Position numbers and translations under genes: made by a program
The notes under the pieces: generated by a model
The model's input: the letters and a program-made list of their open reading frames with translations, nothing else
Databases searched by the model: none
Told to the model about the DNA's origin: nothing
DNA from: Ornithinimicrobium ciconiae
GTDB taxonomy: Bacteria > Actinomycetota > Actinomycetes > Actinomycetales > Dermatophilaceae
Assembly (NCBI RefSeq): GCF_007197575.1
Contig: NZ_CP041616.1
Coordinates: 3,472,001 to 3,536,000, forward strand
Reading direction: 5' to 3'
Length of the DNA: 64,000 nucleotides
Shown: piece after piece, positions 1-11,537 of the stretch
Position numbering within the stretch: the first letter of the stretch is position 1
Layout: each line of letters begins with the position of its first letter

Positions 1-170
1 GCCCCTCCGGTCTCGATCATGACCTCACCCTCGACCAGGACGCCCAGCAGCGGCGTGTGGTCCGGCAGGATGCCGAGCTCACCATCGATGCTGCGAGCGC
101 GCACAAAACTGGCTTCGCCCTTCCAGACCATCCGGTCGGCGGCGACAAGCTCAACCTGCAGTGCACTCAC
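1..170 (-). CDS. atpC: F1Fo ATP synthase epsilon subunit (N-terminal part)
   Basis: Partial gene; its 3' end lies beyond the window edge. The 56 visible codons start with GTG at 170 and encode MSALQVELVAADRMVWKGEA followed by an epsilon beta-sandwich pattern (GELGILPDHTPLLGVLVEGEV). This subunit connects the central stalk to the c-ring and can inhibit ATP hydrolysis. A GGAGAGGA ribosome binding site lies about 8 nt before the GTG. It is the last gene of the atp operon, following atpD after a 181-nt gap that contains degenerate 12-bp repeats. The identification is firm from the family motif and the gene order. Confidence 0.93.
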   Translation of the reverse strand, partial: MSALQVELVAADRMVWKGEASFVRARSIDGELGILPDHTPLLGVLVEGEVMIETGG

Positions 171-281
171 GTGCGGTGTCCTCTCCGTGGCTGTGTGTTA
201 TCAGTCTAGTCCCGAGGGCGGGCGGCGACGTGATGCCGCCGCCCGCCCTGGGACCGGTGACCCGCAAGCGGGTCTGGTGTT

Positions 282-350
282 CGGTGAGCTGCCCAGTGAG
301 CTACCCGGTGAACTGCCCGGTGACCGGGTCAGCTGCTCCGGGTGAGCTCG
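282..350. repeat. 12-bp degenerate tandem repeat after atpD
   Basis: Three units of 12 bp (282-293, 294-305, 306-317), close to cggtgagctgcc, are followed by degraded copies that run up to and across the atpD stop codon at 352-354. The array sits in the atpD-atpC gap. It belongs to a set of short tandem repeats at gene 3' ends in this window. Confidence 0.6.
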
Positions 351-351
351 G

Positions 352-2729
<2,378 letters not shown>

Positions 2730-2810
2730 ATCTCGCCTCTCTCTATCGCCGTGGGTGGGGTGTGGTCGGTGGTGGTATGCCGCGCGGCCGGGTGGCCGCG
2801 CGGCGCACCG

Positions 2811-4460
2811 TCAGCGCTTCTGGCGCTTGATCTGCTCCTGGTTGACGTCCTCGACCTCGAGGGCGTCGCGGTTGTCGTCATCCTCAGCGCTGCCGGGCTG
2901 GATGCCGCCCTCACCGGAAGCGACGAACTGCTCCTTGAACGCCTTCATGGACTCGTTGAGGGATGCCTCGGTGTCGTCGCCGAGCTTGCCCGTCTCACGG
3001 ATCCCGGCGAGCAGGTCGCCGTTCTCCCGACGCAGGTAGTCGATGAACTCGCTCTCGAAGCGGCGCACGTCCGCGACCGCGACGCTGTCCAGCTCACCGG
3101 TGGTGCCGGCCCAGATGATGGCGACCTGCTCCTCCATCGCGATCGGGCTGGACTGCGGCTGCTTGAGCAGCTCGACCATGCGGGCACCGCGCTCCAGCTG
3201 GGCGCGCGACGCGGCGTCCAGGTCAGAGGCGAACATGGCGAACGCCTCCATCTCGCGGAACTGGGCCAGGTCGACCTTGAGCCGACCGGAGACCGACTTC
3301 ATGGCCTTGACCTGAGCCGCACCACCGACGCGGGACACCGAGACACCCACGTCGATCGCCGGGCGGACGTCGGAGTTGAACAGGTCCGCCTGCAGGTAGA
3401 TCTGACCGTCGGTGATCGAGATGACGTTGGTGGGGATGTATGCCGAGACGTCACCTGCCTTGGTCTCGATGATCGGCAGTCCGGTCATCGAGCCGGCGCC
3501 CAGCTCGTCGGAGAGCTTGGCGCAACGCTCCAGCAACCGGCTGTGCAGGTAGAAGACGTCGCCCGGGTAGGCCTCACGACCCGGCGGGCGGCGCAGCAGC
3601 AGCGACACGGCGCGGTAGGCTTCTGCCTGCTTGGACAGGTCGTCGAAGACGATGAGGACGTGCTTGCCCTGGTACATCCAGTGCTGGCCGATGGCCGAGC
3701 CGGTGTAGGGGGCGAGGTACTTGAAGCCGGCAGGGTCGGAGGCCGGGGCCGCGACGATGGTGGTGTAGTCCATCGCGCCGCCCTCCTCGAGGGTGCTGCG
3801 CACAGAGGCGATGGTCGAGCCCTTCTGACCGATCGCGACATAGATGCAGAGCACCTGCTTGTCCGGGTCACCGGACTCCCAGTTGGCCTTCTGGTTGAGG
3901 ATGGTGTCGATCGCGACCGTAGTCTTGCCGGTCTGGCGGTCACCGATGATCAGCTGGCGCTGGCCGCGGCCGACCGGGATCATGGCGTCGATCGCCTTGA
4001 TGCCGGTCTGCAGGGGCTCGTGCACCGACTTGCGGGCCATCACGCCGGGAGCCTGCAGCTCCAGGACGCGACGCTCCTCGGAGGCGATCTCACCCAGACC
4101 GTCGATCGGGTTGCCCAGCGGGTCCACGACGCGTCCGAGGTAGCCGTCACCGACCGGCACCGAGAGCACCTCCCCGGTCCGCTTGACCTCCTGACCCTCG
4201 TCGATGCCGGCGAACTCGCCCAGCACCACGACACCGATGTTGTGGACATCGAGGTTCAGCGCCAGGCCGAGCGTGCCGTCCTCGAACTCGAGCAGCTCGT
4301 TGGTCATGGCGGAGGGCAGGCCCTCCACGTGTGCGATGCCGTCGCCGGCGTCGCTCACACGACCGATCTCCTCGGTGGAGGCGGCAGTGGGCTGGTAGGA
4401 CTGGACGAAAGTGTCCAGCGCGTCCCGGATCTCGTCCGGACGGATCGTCAGCTCCGTCAT
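2811..4460 (-). CDS. atpA: F1Fo ATP synthase alpha subunit
   Basis: Non-catalytic nucleotide-binding subunit of F1 (549 residues). Walker A GDRQTGKT is at about residues 173-180. The C-terminus carries a charged, Glu/Asp/Lys/Arg-rich tail typical of actinobacterial alpha subunits. Two adjacent ATG codons are possible (4463 and 4460). The second is preferred because GAGGAG then sits 6 nt away rather than 3. It lies between atpH and atpG in the usual operon order. Confidence 0.97.
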   Translation of the reverse strand: MTELTIRPDEIRDALDTFVQSYQPTAASTEEIGRVSDAGDGIAHVEGLPSAMTNELLEFEDGTLGLALNLDVHNIGVVVLGEFAGIDEGQEVKRTGEVLSVPVGDGYLGRVVDPLGNPIDGLGEIASEERRVLELQAPGVMARKSVHEPLQTGIKAIDAMIPVGRGQRQLIIGDRQTGKTTVAIDTILNQKANWESGDPDKQVLCIYVAIGQKGSTIASVRSTLEEGGAMDYTTIVAAPASDPAGFKYLAPYTGSAIGQHWMYQGKHVLIVFDDLSKQAEAYRAVSLLLRRPPGREAYPGDVFYLHSRLLERCAKLSDELGAGSMTGLPIIETKAGDVSAYIPTNVISITDGQIYLQADLFNSDVRPAIDVGVSVSRVGGAAQVKAMKSVSGRLKVDLAQFREMEAFAMFASDLDAASRAQLERGARMVELLKQPQSSPIAMEEQVAIIWAGTTGELDSVAVADVRRFESEFIDYLRRENGDLLAGIRETGKLGDDTEASLNESMKAFKEQFVASGEGGIQPGSAEDDDNRDALEVEDVNQEQIKRQKR

Positions 4461-4527
4461 CATCTTCTCCTCGTATGCGGCCCGGTCCGGGCCCGTGCGG
4501 TGGGGTCTGCGGTGGTCTGTTGGTGGA

Positions 4528-5336
4528 TTAGCTGGTCATCCTGCGGCGCACCTCATCGAGGCGGCTCAGGATCGTGCCGTCGATGACCTCGTCACCGATG
4601 TCGACACGGATGCCACCGACCACCTGTGGGTCGACGACTACGTTGGTGCGGATCGCGCGGCCGTAGTGCGAGCCGAGCGCTGCCGTGAGCCGCCCGATCT
4701 GCTGCTCGGACAGCGGGGTGGCGGTCGTCACCGTCGCGGTGAGCTGCTCCTGCCTCCGCGCCGCGATGGCCAGGTAGCCATCGAGAGCGTGGTCGAAGCG
4801 GGTGCTGCGGTGGGTGGCTGCCAGCTCGGCCAGGCGCACCGTCTCCGGGGCGCTGCGCTCCGCCAGCAGAGTGCGCACAACCTTGGTCTTGGCCGCCGCC
4901 GGTGCCTGGCGGTTGGTGAGCGCAGAGCGCAGCTCCGCGCTGCCGTCCACGATGCGCCCAAAGCGGAAGAGCTCGTCCTCCACCTGTGACAGTCGACCCT
5001 CCGACTCGGCCTGAGCCAGGATCGCCTCGACACCGAAGGACTCCAGGGTGGCCGTGAGGTCACCCTCGTCCGCCCAGCGCCGGGAGGCGACGGTCGAGGC
5101 GACATGCATGGCCTCGTCGCTGACCCGGCCAGCGAACAGCCTGGTGACCAGGTCGGCCTTCGGCTGAGCCTCACGGGAGGGGTCGGCCAGCGAGCGTCGC
5201 AGCACGGCGTTGCCGGACACGACACCTGCGACCTGGAGCAGCTCCTCGCCCAGGCGGCCACGGTCGGTGTCCTGACCAAGAGCCTGCGAGAGGACCTCGC
5301 GGGACTCGGCGAGGGCCGATCGGGACGCGCCCTGCA

Positions 5337-5337
<1 letters not shown>
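4528..5337 (-). CDS. atpH: F1Fo ATP synthase delta subunit
   Basis: Peripheral-stalk subunit that holds the F1 head to the b subunits (269 residues). The C-terminal part ([22 protein letters not shown]) carries the OSCP/delta signature. The protein is longer than the ~180-residue E. coli delta; actinobacterial delta subunits commonly have this extended N-terminal region. Its ATG overlaps the atpF stop codon by one base (TGATG), which suggests translational coupling. Confidence 0.95.
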
Positions 5338-6002
<665 letters not shown>

Positions 6003-6052
6003 TCAACGAGGCAACGCCAAGATCGGTCTGGTGGATGCGGGAGGAACCAGCG

Positions 6053-6259
6053 TCAAAGCCGGATGAAGAAGAGCACCAGGGCGAAGATCGCGAGCGCCTC
6101 AGCGAGCGCGAAGCCCAGGATGGCGATCGGCTGGAGGATCTTCTGGGCCTCCGGCTGGCGGGCCACGCCGTTGATGTAGGCCGCGAAGATCAGACCCACG
6201 CCGATGGCCGGGCCGATGGCAGCAAGGCCGTAGCCGAGCAGAGTGATGTCACCAGTCAC
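6053..6259 (-). CDS. atpE: F1Fo ATP synthase c subunit
   Basis: Proteolipid of the rotor ring (68 residues, GTG start). There are two transmembrane helices joined by the polar loop [10 protein letters not shown]. The proton-binding carboxylate is Glu54 in [10 protein letters not shown]. The polar loop and a Glu without sodium-ligand residues suggest proton rather than sodium coupling. This is inferred from motif only. Confidence 0.96.
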   Translation of the reverse strand: MTGDITLLGYGLAAIGPAIGVGLIFAAYINGVARQPEAQKILQPIAILGFALAEALAIFALVLFFIRL

Positions 6260-6331
6260 GTCATTCTCTTTCTGTGTGTTGTCCCGCGCGGCTGGCAGCC
6301 GCCCGGTGGCAAAGGGCTATTCAGTTGTTGG

Positions 6332-7153
6332 TCAGTGCTCGTCGACCAGGGCGCCACCGATGTAGGAGGCGGCCAGGAGGACGAAGACGTAAGCCTGCAG
6401 GAACTGCACCAGGGCCTCGAAGACAGTCATCGCGAAGGCCATGATCCAGGCCGGGATCGAGACGACGGTCAGGAACCCGCCCTGCTGGAAGAGCTCCCAG
6501 CCGCCGATGATGAAGACCACGAGCAGCAGGTGGCCGGCAAACATGTTGCCGAAGAGTCGCAGGGCCAGCGTGAGCGGGCGGGTCACGAAGAAGGTCAGCA
6601 TCTCCAGCAGGAGGATGGCTGGCTTGATCCAGCCGGGCAGCCCGGCCGGGATCATGAACTTGAAGTAGCCGACGAGACCGTGCTTCTTGACGCCGATCCA
6701 GTGGTAGACCACGTAGACCAGCAGGGTCAGCGCGATCGGGAAGCCGATGCGACCCATGGCCGGCATCTGCACCGGCGGGATGATGCCCATCCAGTTGTTG
6801 AACAGGATCAGCACGAACATCGTGAACAGGAAGGGGACGAAGGGCAGGAAGTCCCTGCTGCCGATCATGTCGCGGGCCACACCGTTGCGCACGAAGTTGT
6901 AGACGGCCTCGGTGCCGGCCTGGCCCCTGCTCGGGACGATCGCGGCCTTCCTGGTCGTCGCGATCAGCCACCAGGAGAGCAGTCCGACCGAGAGCGCCAC
7001 GATGACCATGGGCCGGGTGATCGCCAGCGTCATCTCGGAGCCGAACAGGTCGACAGTGCCGAACTTCACCAGCGGCTGCCAGAACAGCGAGGGGTCCGGC
7101 GGGAAGTGGCTCCCCTCAGCCATGGGCAGCGGCGCAGCTGCGGTCGGGCTCAC
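6332..7153 (-). CDS. atpB: F1Fo ATP synthase a subunit
   Basis: Stator proton-channel subunit (273 residues, GTG start). Several hydrophobic helices are present, with the conserved motif LALRLFGNMFAGH, whose Arg is essential for proton transfer to the c-ring. GAGGAG lies 6 nt before the GTG. The start also overlaps the stop of a small upstream reading frame as GTGA. Confidence 0.96.
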   Translation of the reverse strand: MSPTAAAPLPMAEGSHFPPDPSLFWQPLVKFGTVDLFGSEMTLAITRPMVIVALSVGLLSWWLIATTRKAAIVPSRGQAGTEAVYNFVRNGVARDMIGSRDFLPFVPFLFTMFVLILFNNWMGIIPPVQMPAMGRIGFPIALTLLVYVVYHWIGVKKHGLVGYFKFMIPAGLPGWIKPAILLLEMLTFFVTRPLTLALRLFGNMFAGHLLLVVFIIGGWELFQQGGFLTVVSIPAWIMAFAMTVFEALVQFLQAYVFVLLAASYIGGALVDEH

Positions 7154-7269
7154 AGATTCTCCTCAGTCGTGCTCGTGCGGGTGTTCGTGCTCGGGCCAAT
7201 GGTCGTGCGGGTGCAGTTCTGGGCAGTCCCCGGCCGCGAGGACCACAGGGGGTGCGCAGGGGATGTCAT
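7150..7269 (-). CDS. possible 39-residue coupled ORF between atpZ-like gene and atpB
   Basis: I do not recognise this frame. It begins with an ATG that overlaps the preceding stop as ATGA and ends in a TGA that overlaps the atpB GTG as GTGA, so it bridges the gap with 4-nt overlaps at both ends. The translation is Thr/Ser/Arg-rich (MTSPAHPLWSSRPGTAQNCT at the N-terminus) with no membrane segment. GC at third positions is about 85%. A competing frame in the same DNA has equally high GC3 and encodes a His-rich peptide, so coding status is uncertain. Confidence 0.22.
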   Translation of the reverse strand: MTSPAHPLWSSRPGTAQNCTRTTIGPSTNTRTSTTEENL

Positions 7270-7532
7270 GACGTACCGTACCGGAGCCAGATGACGTACA
7301 TCGCCAATGCCATCCCCAGCAGCAGGCCGATGACGACAAACAGTGTGATGTCCAGCACGTGATCGAGCAGGTATCCGGCCCCACCAAAGAGCAGCGGGCC
7401 AGCCAGCAGGTAGGCGATCACGTCGGTCGCCAGGTGCGTCTGGCCGGCGTAGTTCGGGGTGTGCTCAGGCTCGGTCGAGCGCTCGGGCTCCTGTGTCATC
7501 GGTGCGCTCCCAGTGTTGGCTCGCGACATCAT
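7266..7532 (-). CDS. AtpZ/AtpI-family small membrane protein
   Basis: 88 residues from an ATG at 7532 that overlaps the stop of the upstream atpI gene (ATGA). The N-terminal third is polar and acidic. Two membrane helices follow (VIAYLLAGPLLFGGAGYLL and ITLFVVIGLLLGMALAMYVI), ending in a short cytoplasmic tail. The two-helix layout and position match the AtpZ-like accessory proteins found at the start of many atp operons, which act with AtpI in ATP synthase assembly or ion supply. The start could be one codon later at 7529. Confidence 0.75.
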   Translation of the reverse strand: MMSRANTGSAPMTQEPERSTEPEHTPNYAGQTHLATDVIAYLLAGPLLFGGAGYLLDHVLDITLFVVIGLLLGMALAMYVIWLRYGTS

Positions 7533-7993
7533 CGCACCCCGCCCGGGCTCGAAGCATCCTCGGCGCCGAAAACAAGCTGTCGCGCCCCGGCATAGCCGAC
7601 GACGGTGCCGATCTGAAAGACCAGGCCGGCGGCCAGGAAGCCCAGGCCCAGGGGCAGCATCTGCACCCAGCTGACCCGGGACAGCAGGTAGAGCACTGCG
7701 AAACCTACGATGATCTGCAGTCCTAGCAGCGCGAAGGCCCCGGCCATACTCGCGTAGGCGGGTCCCGCCACGACCGCCGTGATGCCCACCAGACCGGCCA
7801 GGAAGATGCCGACTCCGATGGTCCCGCCCAGCAGGGCGGAGATCCCGGCCCACTCGTCGCGGACCGCCCAGGCGACCACCCCGGCCACCAGCGCGGCCAG
7901 CAGTCCGGGCACCAGCGCGAAGCCGATCATGCGCTGCCGCACGGAGCCGGGCGCACGCCGCGGACGCGGCTGGGCGGTGCGGCTGGCGGGCAT
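7529..7993 (-). CDS. atpI: ATP synthase protein I-like membrane protein
   Basis: 154-residue membrane protein, first gene of the atp operon. After a basic N-terminus (SRTAQPRPRRAPGSVRQR) there are four hydrophobic segments. The last is followed by GYAGARQLVFGAED. Position and topology fit the AtpI family, an accessory factor for ATP synthase assembly. TAGGAAG lies just before the ATG. A CRP-type palindrome is centred about 66 bp upstream of the start. Confidence 0.78.
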   Translation of the reverse strand: MPASRTAQPRPRRAPGSVRQRMIGFALVPGLLAALVAGVVAWAVRDEWAGISALLGGTIGVGIFLAGLVGITAVVAGPAYASMAGAFALLGLQIIVGFAVLYLLSRVSWVQMLPLGLGFLAAGLVFQIGTVVGYAGARQLVFGAEDASSPGGVR

Positions 7994-8046
7994 CGGCTTC
8001 CTAACTACGGCGAGCGGGGAGGTCGGGTGGGCGCATCACGTGAACT

Positions 8047-8072
8047 GCGCTTGTGAAAGTTATCACAAGCGC
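8047..8072 (-). promoter_or_regulatory. CRP/GlxR-type operator upstream of the atp operon
   Basis: Perfect palindrome gcgcttgtga-aagtta-tcacaagcgc with 10-bp arms. Its core TGTGA-N6-TCACA is the consensus of cAMP-responsive CRP-family regulators, including actinobacterial GlxR and Mycobacterium Crp. It lies in the wecA-atpI gap, centred at 8059.5, upstream of atpI on the minus strand. GlxR control of the atp operon is known in Corynebacterium glutamicum; applying it here is inference. Confidence 0.75.
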
Positions 8073-8099
8073 GGCCGAGGACCCAATTGCCGCCAGTTT

Positions 8100-9194
8100 T
8101 CACGGCGCCACACGACGGTTCGGCTGCCACGTCAGGACCGCGGCCACGACCAGGAGCAGCACGAGCACGGTGGCGGTGATCAGCGGGGGGAAGAAGGCGA
8201 AGGACACAGCGCCGACGGCAAGCAGTGCGGCCCACAAGTACATCAGGCCCACGGCCCTCCGGTGGCTGTGCCCGATCTTGAGCAGCTGGTGGTGCAGATG
8301 GTGGGCATCGGGCTTCCAGGGCAGCTCACCACGCCGGGTGCGACGCACCACCGCCAGGAGCATGTCCAGGATCGGCAGGGCCATGATCGCGATCGGCAGG
8401 AATAGCGGCAGCAGGAAGGCGGTGGCAGCCGAGGTGGCGGCGACACTCGAGCTCGGATCGACGCTGCCGGTCATCGAGATCGTCGCCGCCGACAGCAGCA
8501 GCCCCAGCAGCAGCGCCCCCGCGTCGCCCATGAACAGCCTGGCGGGATGGAAGTTGTGCGGCAGGAAGCCCAGACAGCACCCCATCAGCGCCGCCGTGAT
8601 GAAGGTGGCGGTCGAGAACACATTGGGTGGGTCGAAGTCGTGGCTGACAAGATAGCTCCACGCAAAGAACGCCCCGGCGGAGATGAAGACCACCCCGGCG
8701 GCCAGTCCGTCCAGGCCATCCACGAAGTTCACCGCGTTGGTGGAGACCACCACGATCAGGATGGTCAGCGTGACCAGGATCGGCTCGGGCAGGACCGTCA
8801 CCCCGAAAACGGGGATCGAGAGCAGCTGCACCCCGAAGAAGGCCATCACCCCCCCGGCCAGCACTTGCCCGGCCAGCTTGGTCAGCCAGTCCAGGTCACG
8901 GACGTCGTCGATCGCCCCGAGCAGCGTGATGATCGCTGCCCCGACCAGCACGCCGAGCAGCTCCTTGCTCGCGAACAGGCCTGAGAGAAAGGGCAGCTGA
9001 CTGCCCACGACCACGGCGGCGGCGAAGCCGAGGAACATCCCCACCCCACCCAGGCGCGGGATCGGCACCGAGTGCACGTCGCGGGCCCGGACCGGGGTCA
9101 CCGCACCGATGCGGAAGGCGAGCCAGCGGACCGCGGTCGTGGCGGCATACGTGAAGATGGCGGCCACCAGCATCACCAGGAGGTATTCGCGCAC
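8100..9194 (-). CDS. wecA: WecA/MraY-type undecaprenyl-phosphate glycosyl-1-phosphate transferase
   Basis: Integral membrane enzyme (364 residues, about ten helices) that transfers a sugar-1-phosphate, usually GlcNAc-1-P, to undecaprenyl phosphate and so starts a cell-surface glycan. Family motifs are present: LGAIDDVRDLDW near residue 95, NFVDGLDGLAAG near residue 157, FMGDAGALLLGLLL near residue 225, and the HHLHHQLLKIGHS loop. It sits directly upstream of the atp operon, as in Mycobacterium and many other actinobacteria. The GTG start is preceded by GGTGAGCG. Specificity for GlcNAc is assumed from the family. Confidence 0.88.
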   Translation of the reverse strand: MREYLLVMLVAAIFTYAATTAVRWLAFRIGAVTPVRARDVHSVPIPRLGGVGMFLGFAAAVVVGSQLPFLSGLFASKELLGVLVGAAIITLLGAIDDVRDLDWLTKLAGQVLAGGVMAFFGVQLLSIPVFGVTVLPEPILVTLTILIVVVSTNAVNFVDGLDGLAAGVVFISAGAFFAWSYLVSHDFDPPNVFSTATFITAALMGCCLGFLPHNFHPARLFMGDAGALLLGLLLSAATISMTGSVDPSSSVAATSAATAFLLPLFLPIAIMALPILDMLLAVVRRTRRGELPWKPDAHHLHHQLLKIGHSHRRAVGLMYLWAALLAVGAVSFAFFPPLITATVLVLLLVVAAVLTWQPNRRVAP

Positions 9195-9239
9195 CGCTCA
9201 CCACTTCGTCATCTGCCGACCGCCGGGTCCGGCCCGGGG

Positions 9240-10523
9240 TCAGGGCGTGGGGTATGCCGGGAAGCTGGTGAGCAGCTCGGTCACCTCGGCGCGGATCGCC
9301 CGGGCGCCCTCGTGCTCGGGGTCGCCGTCGGTGGTGGTGACCGCCCGGTGGATCAGGTCGGCGATCTGGTCCATCTGCTCGGTGCCCATGCCCTGGGTGG
9401 TCACCGACGGCGAGCCGACGCGGATGCCCGAGGCGATGTTGGGCTTCTGCGGGTCGAAGGGGATGGCGTTCTTGTTGAGCACGATGCCCGCTGCGTCACA
9501 GCGGGTCTCGGCGTCGATGCCGGTGACGCCCACACCCTGCAGGTCGTGCAGCGACAGGTGGGTGTCGGTGCCGCCGGTGATGGGCCGGATGCCACGCTCG
9601 CCGAGGCCGCCGGCCAGCGCCCGGGCGTTGTCGATGACCTGCTGGGCGTAGGTCTGGTAGGCCTGGGTCGCGCACTCGGCGAAGTTGACCGCCTTGGCTG
9701 CGACATTGTTCATCAGCGGGCCGCCCTGCATCATCGGGAAGACGGCGCGGTCGATCTTGGCGGCGTGCTCCTCCTTGCAGACGATCGCGCCACCGCGCGG
9801 GCCGCGCAGGACCTTGTGGGTGGTGAAGGAGACGACGTCGGCGTGCGGCACCGGCGAGGGGATCGCCTTGCCGGCGACCAGACCGATGAAGTGGGCCGCG
9901 TCCACCCAGAAGATGGCGCCGACCTCGTCGGCGATGGCGCGCAGGCGCTCGAAGTCGATGAGCCGCGGGATCGCCGAGCCACCCGCGAGCAGGATCTTGG
10001 GGCGGTGCTCCTTGGCGAGGGCCTCGACCTGGTCGTAGTCGATGTCCTCGGTCTGCTTGTCGACGCCGTAGTGGACCGCGTTGAACCACTTGCCGGAGAA
10101 GGACACTGAGAAGCCGTGGGTCAGGTGACCGCCGTGCGCGAGGGACATCGCCAGCACCGTGTCCCCCGGCTTGGCGAACGCACCATAGACGGCCAGGTTG
10201 GCGCTGGCGCCGGAGTGCGGCTGGACGTTGGCGTGGTCGGCCCCAAAGAGCGCCTTGGCACGGTCGATGGCGAGCACCTCGGCCTTGTCGACCTCGGCGC
10301 ACCCGCCGTAGTAGCGACGTCCCGGATAGCCCTCGGCATACTTGTTGCTCAGCGTCGAACCCATCGCGGTCATGACCGCGGGGGAGGTCTGGTTCTCGCT
10401 GGCGATCAGCTGGATGCCCTGGCGCTGGCGCTCCAACTCGCTGACCAGGATCTCCGCGATCTCGGGGTCCTGTGCGGCCAGCGCGGCATAACTCGGTCCG
10501 TAGTAGGTGTCGGCGTCGCTCAT
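9240..10523 (-). CDS. glyA: serine hydroxymethyltransferase
   Basis: PLP enzyme (427 residues) interconverting serine plus tetrahydrofolate with glycine plus methylene-THF. The PLP lysine lies in VVSFTTHKVLRGPRGG, and the substrate region YYGGCAEVDKAE is intact. The ATG at 10523 is preferred; an alternative GTG at 10532 overlaps the sua5 stop. There is no clear Shine-Dalgarno, so translation is probably coupled to sua5. Its place between wecA and sua5 is a common variant of this actinobacterial block. Confidence 0.95.
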   Translation of the reverse strand: MSDADTYYGPSYAALAAQDPEIAEILVSELERQRQGIQLIASENQTSPAVMTAMGSTLSNKYAEGYPGRRYYGGCAEVDKAEVLAIDRAKALFGADHANVQPHSGASANLAVYGAFAKPGDTVLAMSLAHGGHLTHGFSVSFSGKWFNAVHYGVDKQTEDIDYDQVEALAKEHRPKILLAGGSAIPRLIDFERLRAIADEVGAIFWVDAAHFIGLVAGKAIPSPVPHADVVSFTTHKVLRGPRGGAIVCKEEHAAKIDRAVFPMMQGGPLMNNVAAKAVNFAECATQAYQTYAQQVIDNARALAGGLGERGIRPITGGTDTHLSLHDLQGVGVTGIDAETRCDAAGIVLNKNAIPFDPQKPNIASGIRVGSPSVTTQGMGTEQMDQIADLIHRAVTTTDGDPEHEGARAIRAEVTELLTSFPAYPTP

Positions 10524-10528
10524 GACCG

Positions 10529-11437
10529 TCACTGTAGTGAATCGGGGGCCGGGACGGCACGCAGGGCATCGGCACGCACGGGCAGACCGCTCGAACGCGG
10601 CACGATCGCGGCCAGTGGGTCCACGACCGGTGCTGCCGAGTCGGCGCCCTCCCCATCGGTCGGCTCCCGGTCGGTCGGCTCACCTGCGGCGCGCTCGTCA
10701 CCCGGGCGCCCGTCGGCGAGCGCCTCACCCTCGGGCAGCCCGTCAGACACTGCGGCGGTCGGCACCGCCTCGCTCGGGGCCGCCTCGCTCGGGGGCGCGT
10801 CGTGCAGCACCGTCGTGCCGAGCACCTCCCGCAGCCGGTCCGCCGGGATCGCGCCGTGGCGCAGCACCACGGGCTCCGCACCCGTGCAGTCCACGATCGT
10901 GGAGGGAGCGCTGTCCGTGCGGGGGCCGCCATCGAGATAGAGGGAGACGGCCCCGCCGAGCTGCCCCTGGGCCTCCTCAGCGGTGGTGGCCGGTGGCTGG
11001 CCGGTGCGGTTGGCACTGGTCACGGCCATTGGGCCGACCTCGGTGAGCAGCAGCAGGGTGAGCAGGTCATCGGGCATCCGCAGCGCCACGGTGCCGTTGG
11101 TCTCCCCCAGGTCCCAGGCCAGCGACGGCTGGGCGCGGACCACGACGGTGAGCGCCCCGGGCCAGAAGTGGCGGATCAGGATCTTGGCATACATCGGCAC
11201 GTCGGAGCCCAGCCCGTCCACCGTCCGGGTGCTGGGCACCAGGACCGGCGGCGGCACGTCCCGGCTACGGTGCTTGGCGGCCAGCACCATGGCCACGGCG
11301 ACCTGGTCGAAGGCGTCGGCCCCCACGCCATAGACCGTGTCGGTCGGCAGCACGACCACCTTGCCCTCGCGCACGACCTTGGCGGCCGCCTCGATGGCCT
11401 GCTCATGGGTGTCCGGATCAGTGGCGTCGACAATCAC
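10529..11437 (-). CDS. tsaC: L-threonylcarbamoyladenylate synthase (Sua5/YrdC/TsaC) with C-terminal extension
   Basis: Makes threonylcarbamoyl-AMP from Thr, bicarbonate and ATP, the first step of tRNA t6A synthesis. The YrdC core covers residues 1 to about 210, with VLPTDTVYGVGADAF, the KHRSRD substrate loop and the SANRTGQPP motif. A ~90-residue tail rich in Glu, Ala, Pro and Ser follows; it lacks the normal Sua5 C-terminal domain fold motifs and looks disordered. It lies upstream of glyA, where Sua5 sits in related genomes. tsaE, the ATPase of the same pathway, is at 36.9-37.6 kb. Confidence 0.92.
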   Translation of the reverse strand: MIVDATDPDTHEQAIEAAAKVVREGKVVVLPTDTVYGVGADAFDQVAVAMVLAAKHRSRDVPPPVLVPSTRTVDGLGSDVPMYAKILIRHFWPGALTVVVRAQPSLAWDLGETNGTVALRMPDDLLTLLLLTEVGPMAVTSANRTGQPPATTAEEAQGQLGGAVSLYLDGGPRTDSAPSTIVDCTGAEPVVLRHGAIPADRLREVLGTTVLHDAPPSEAAPSEAVPTAAVSDGLPEGEALADGRPGDERAAGEPTDREPTDGEGADSAAPVVDPLAAIVPRSSGLPVRADALRAVPAPDSLQ

Positions 11438-11537
11438 CGGACCAGTTTCGCACCTCCTAGGCCGCGCTCTGCACTGAGCACACCATGGCGGGTCCCAGGG
11501 GGCCGAAGTGTCCGTCGCCTCTGCCAGGATCAGCCGT

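Noticed and set aside
6035..7294. 419-residue His/Glu/Asp-rich frame on the plus strand
   Set aside because: Antisense shadow of atpE and atpB; hydrophobic codons on the real strand give charged residues in reverse.
7533..7853. N-terminal extension of the atpZ-like gene
   Set aside because: The upstream part of that open frame is an out-of-frame reading of atpI; the ATGA overlap gives a better start at 7532.
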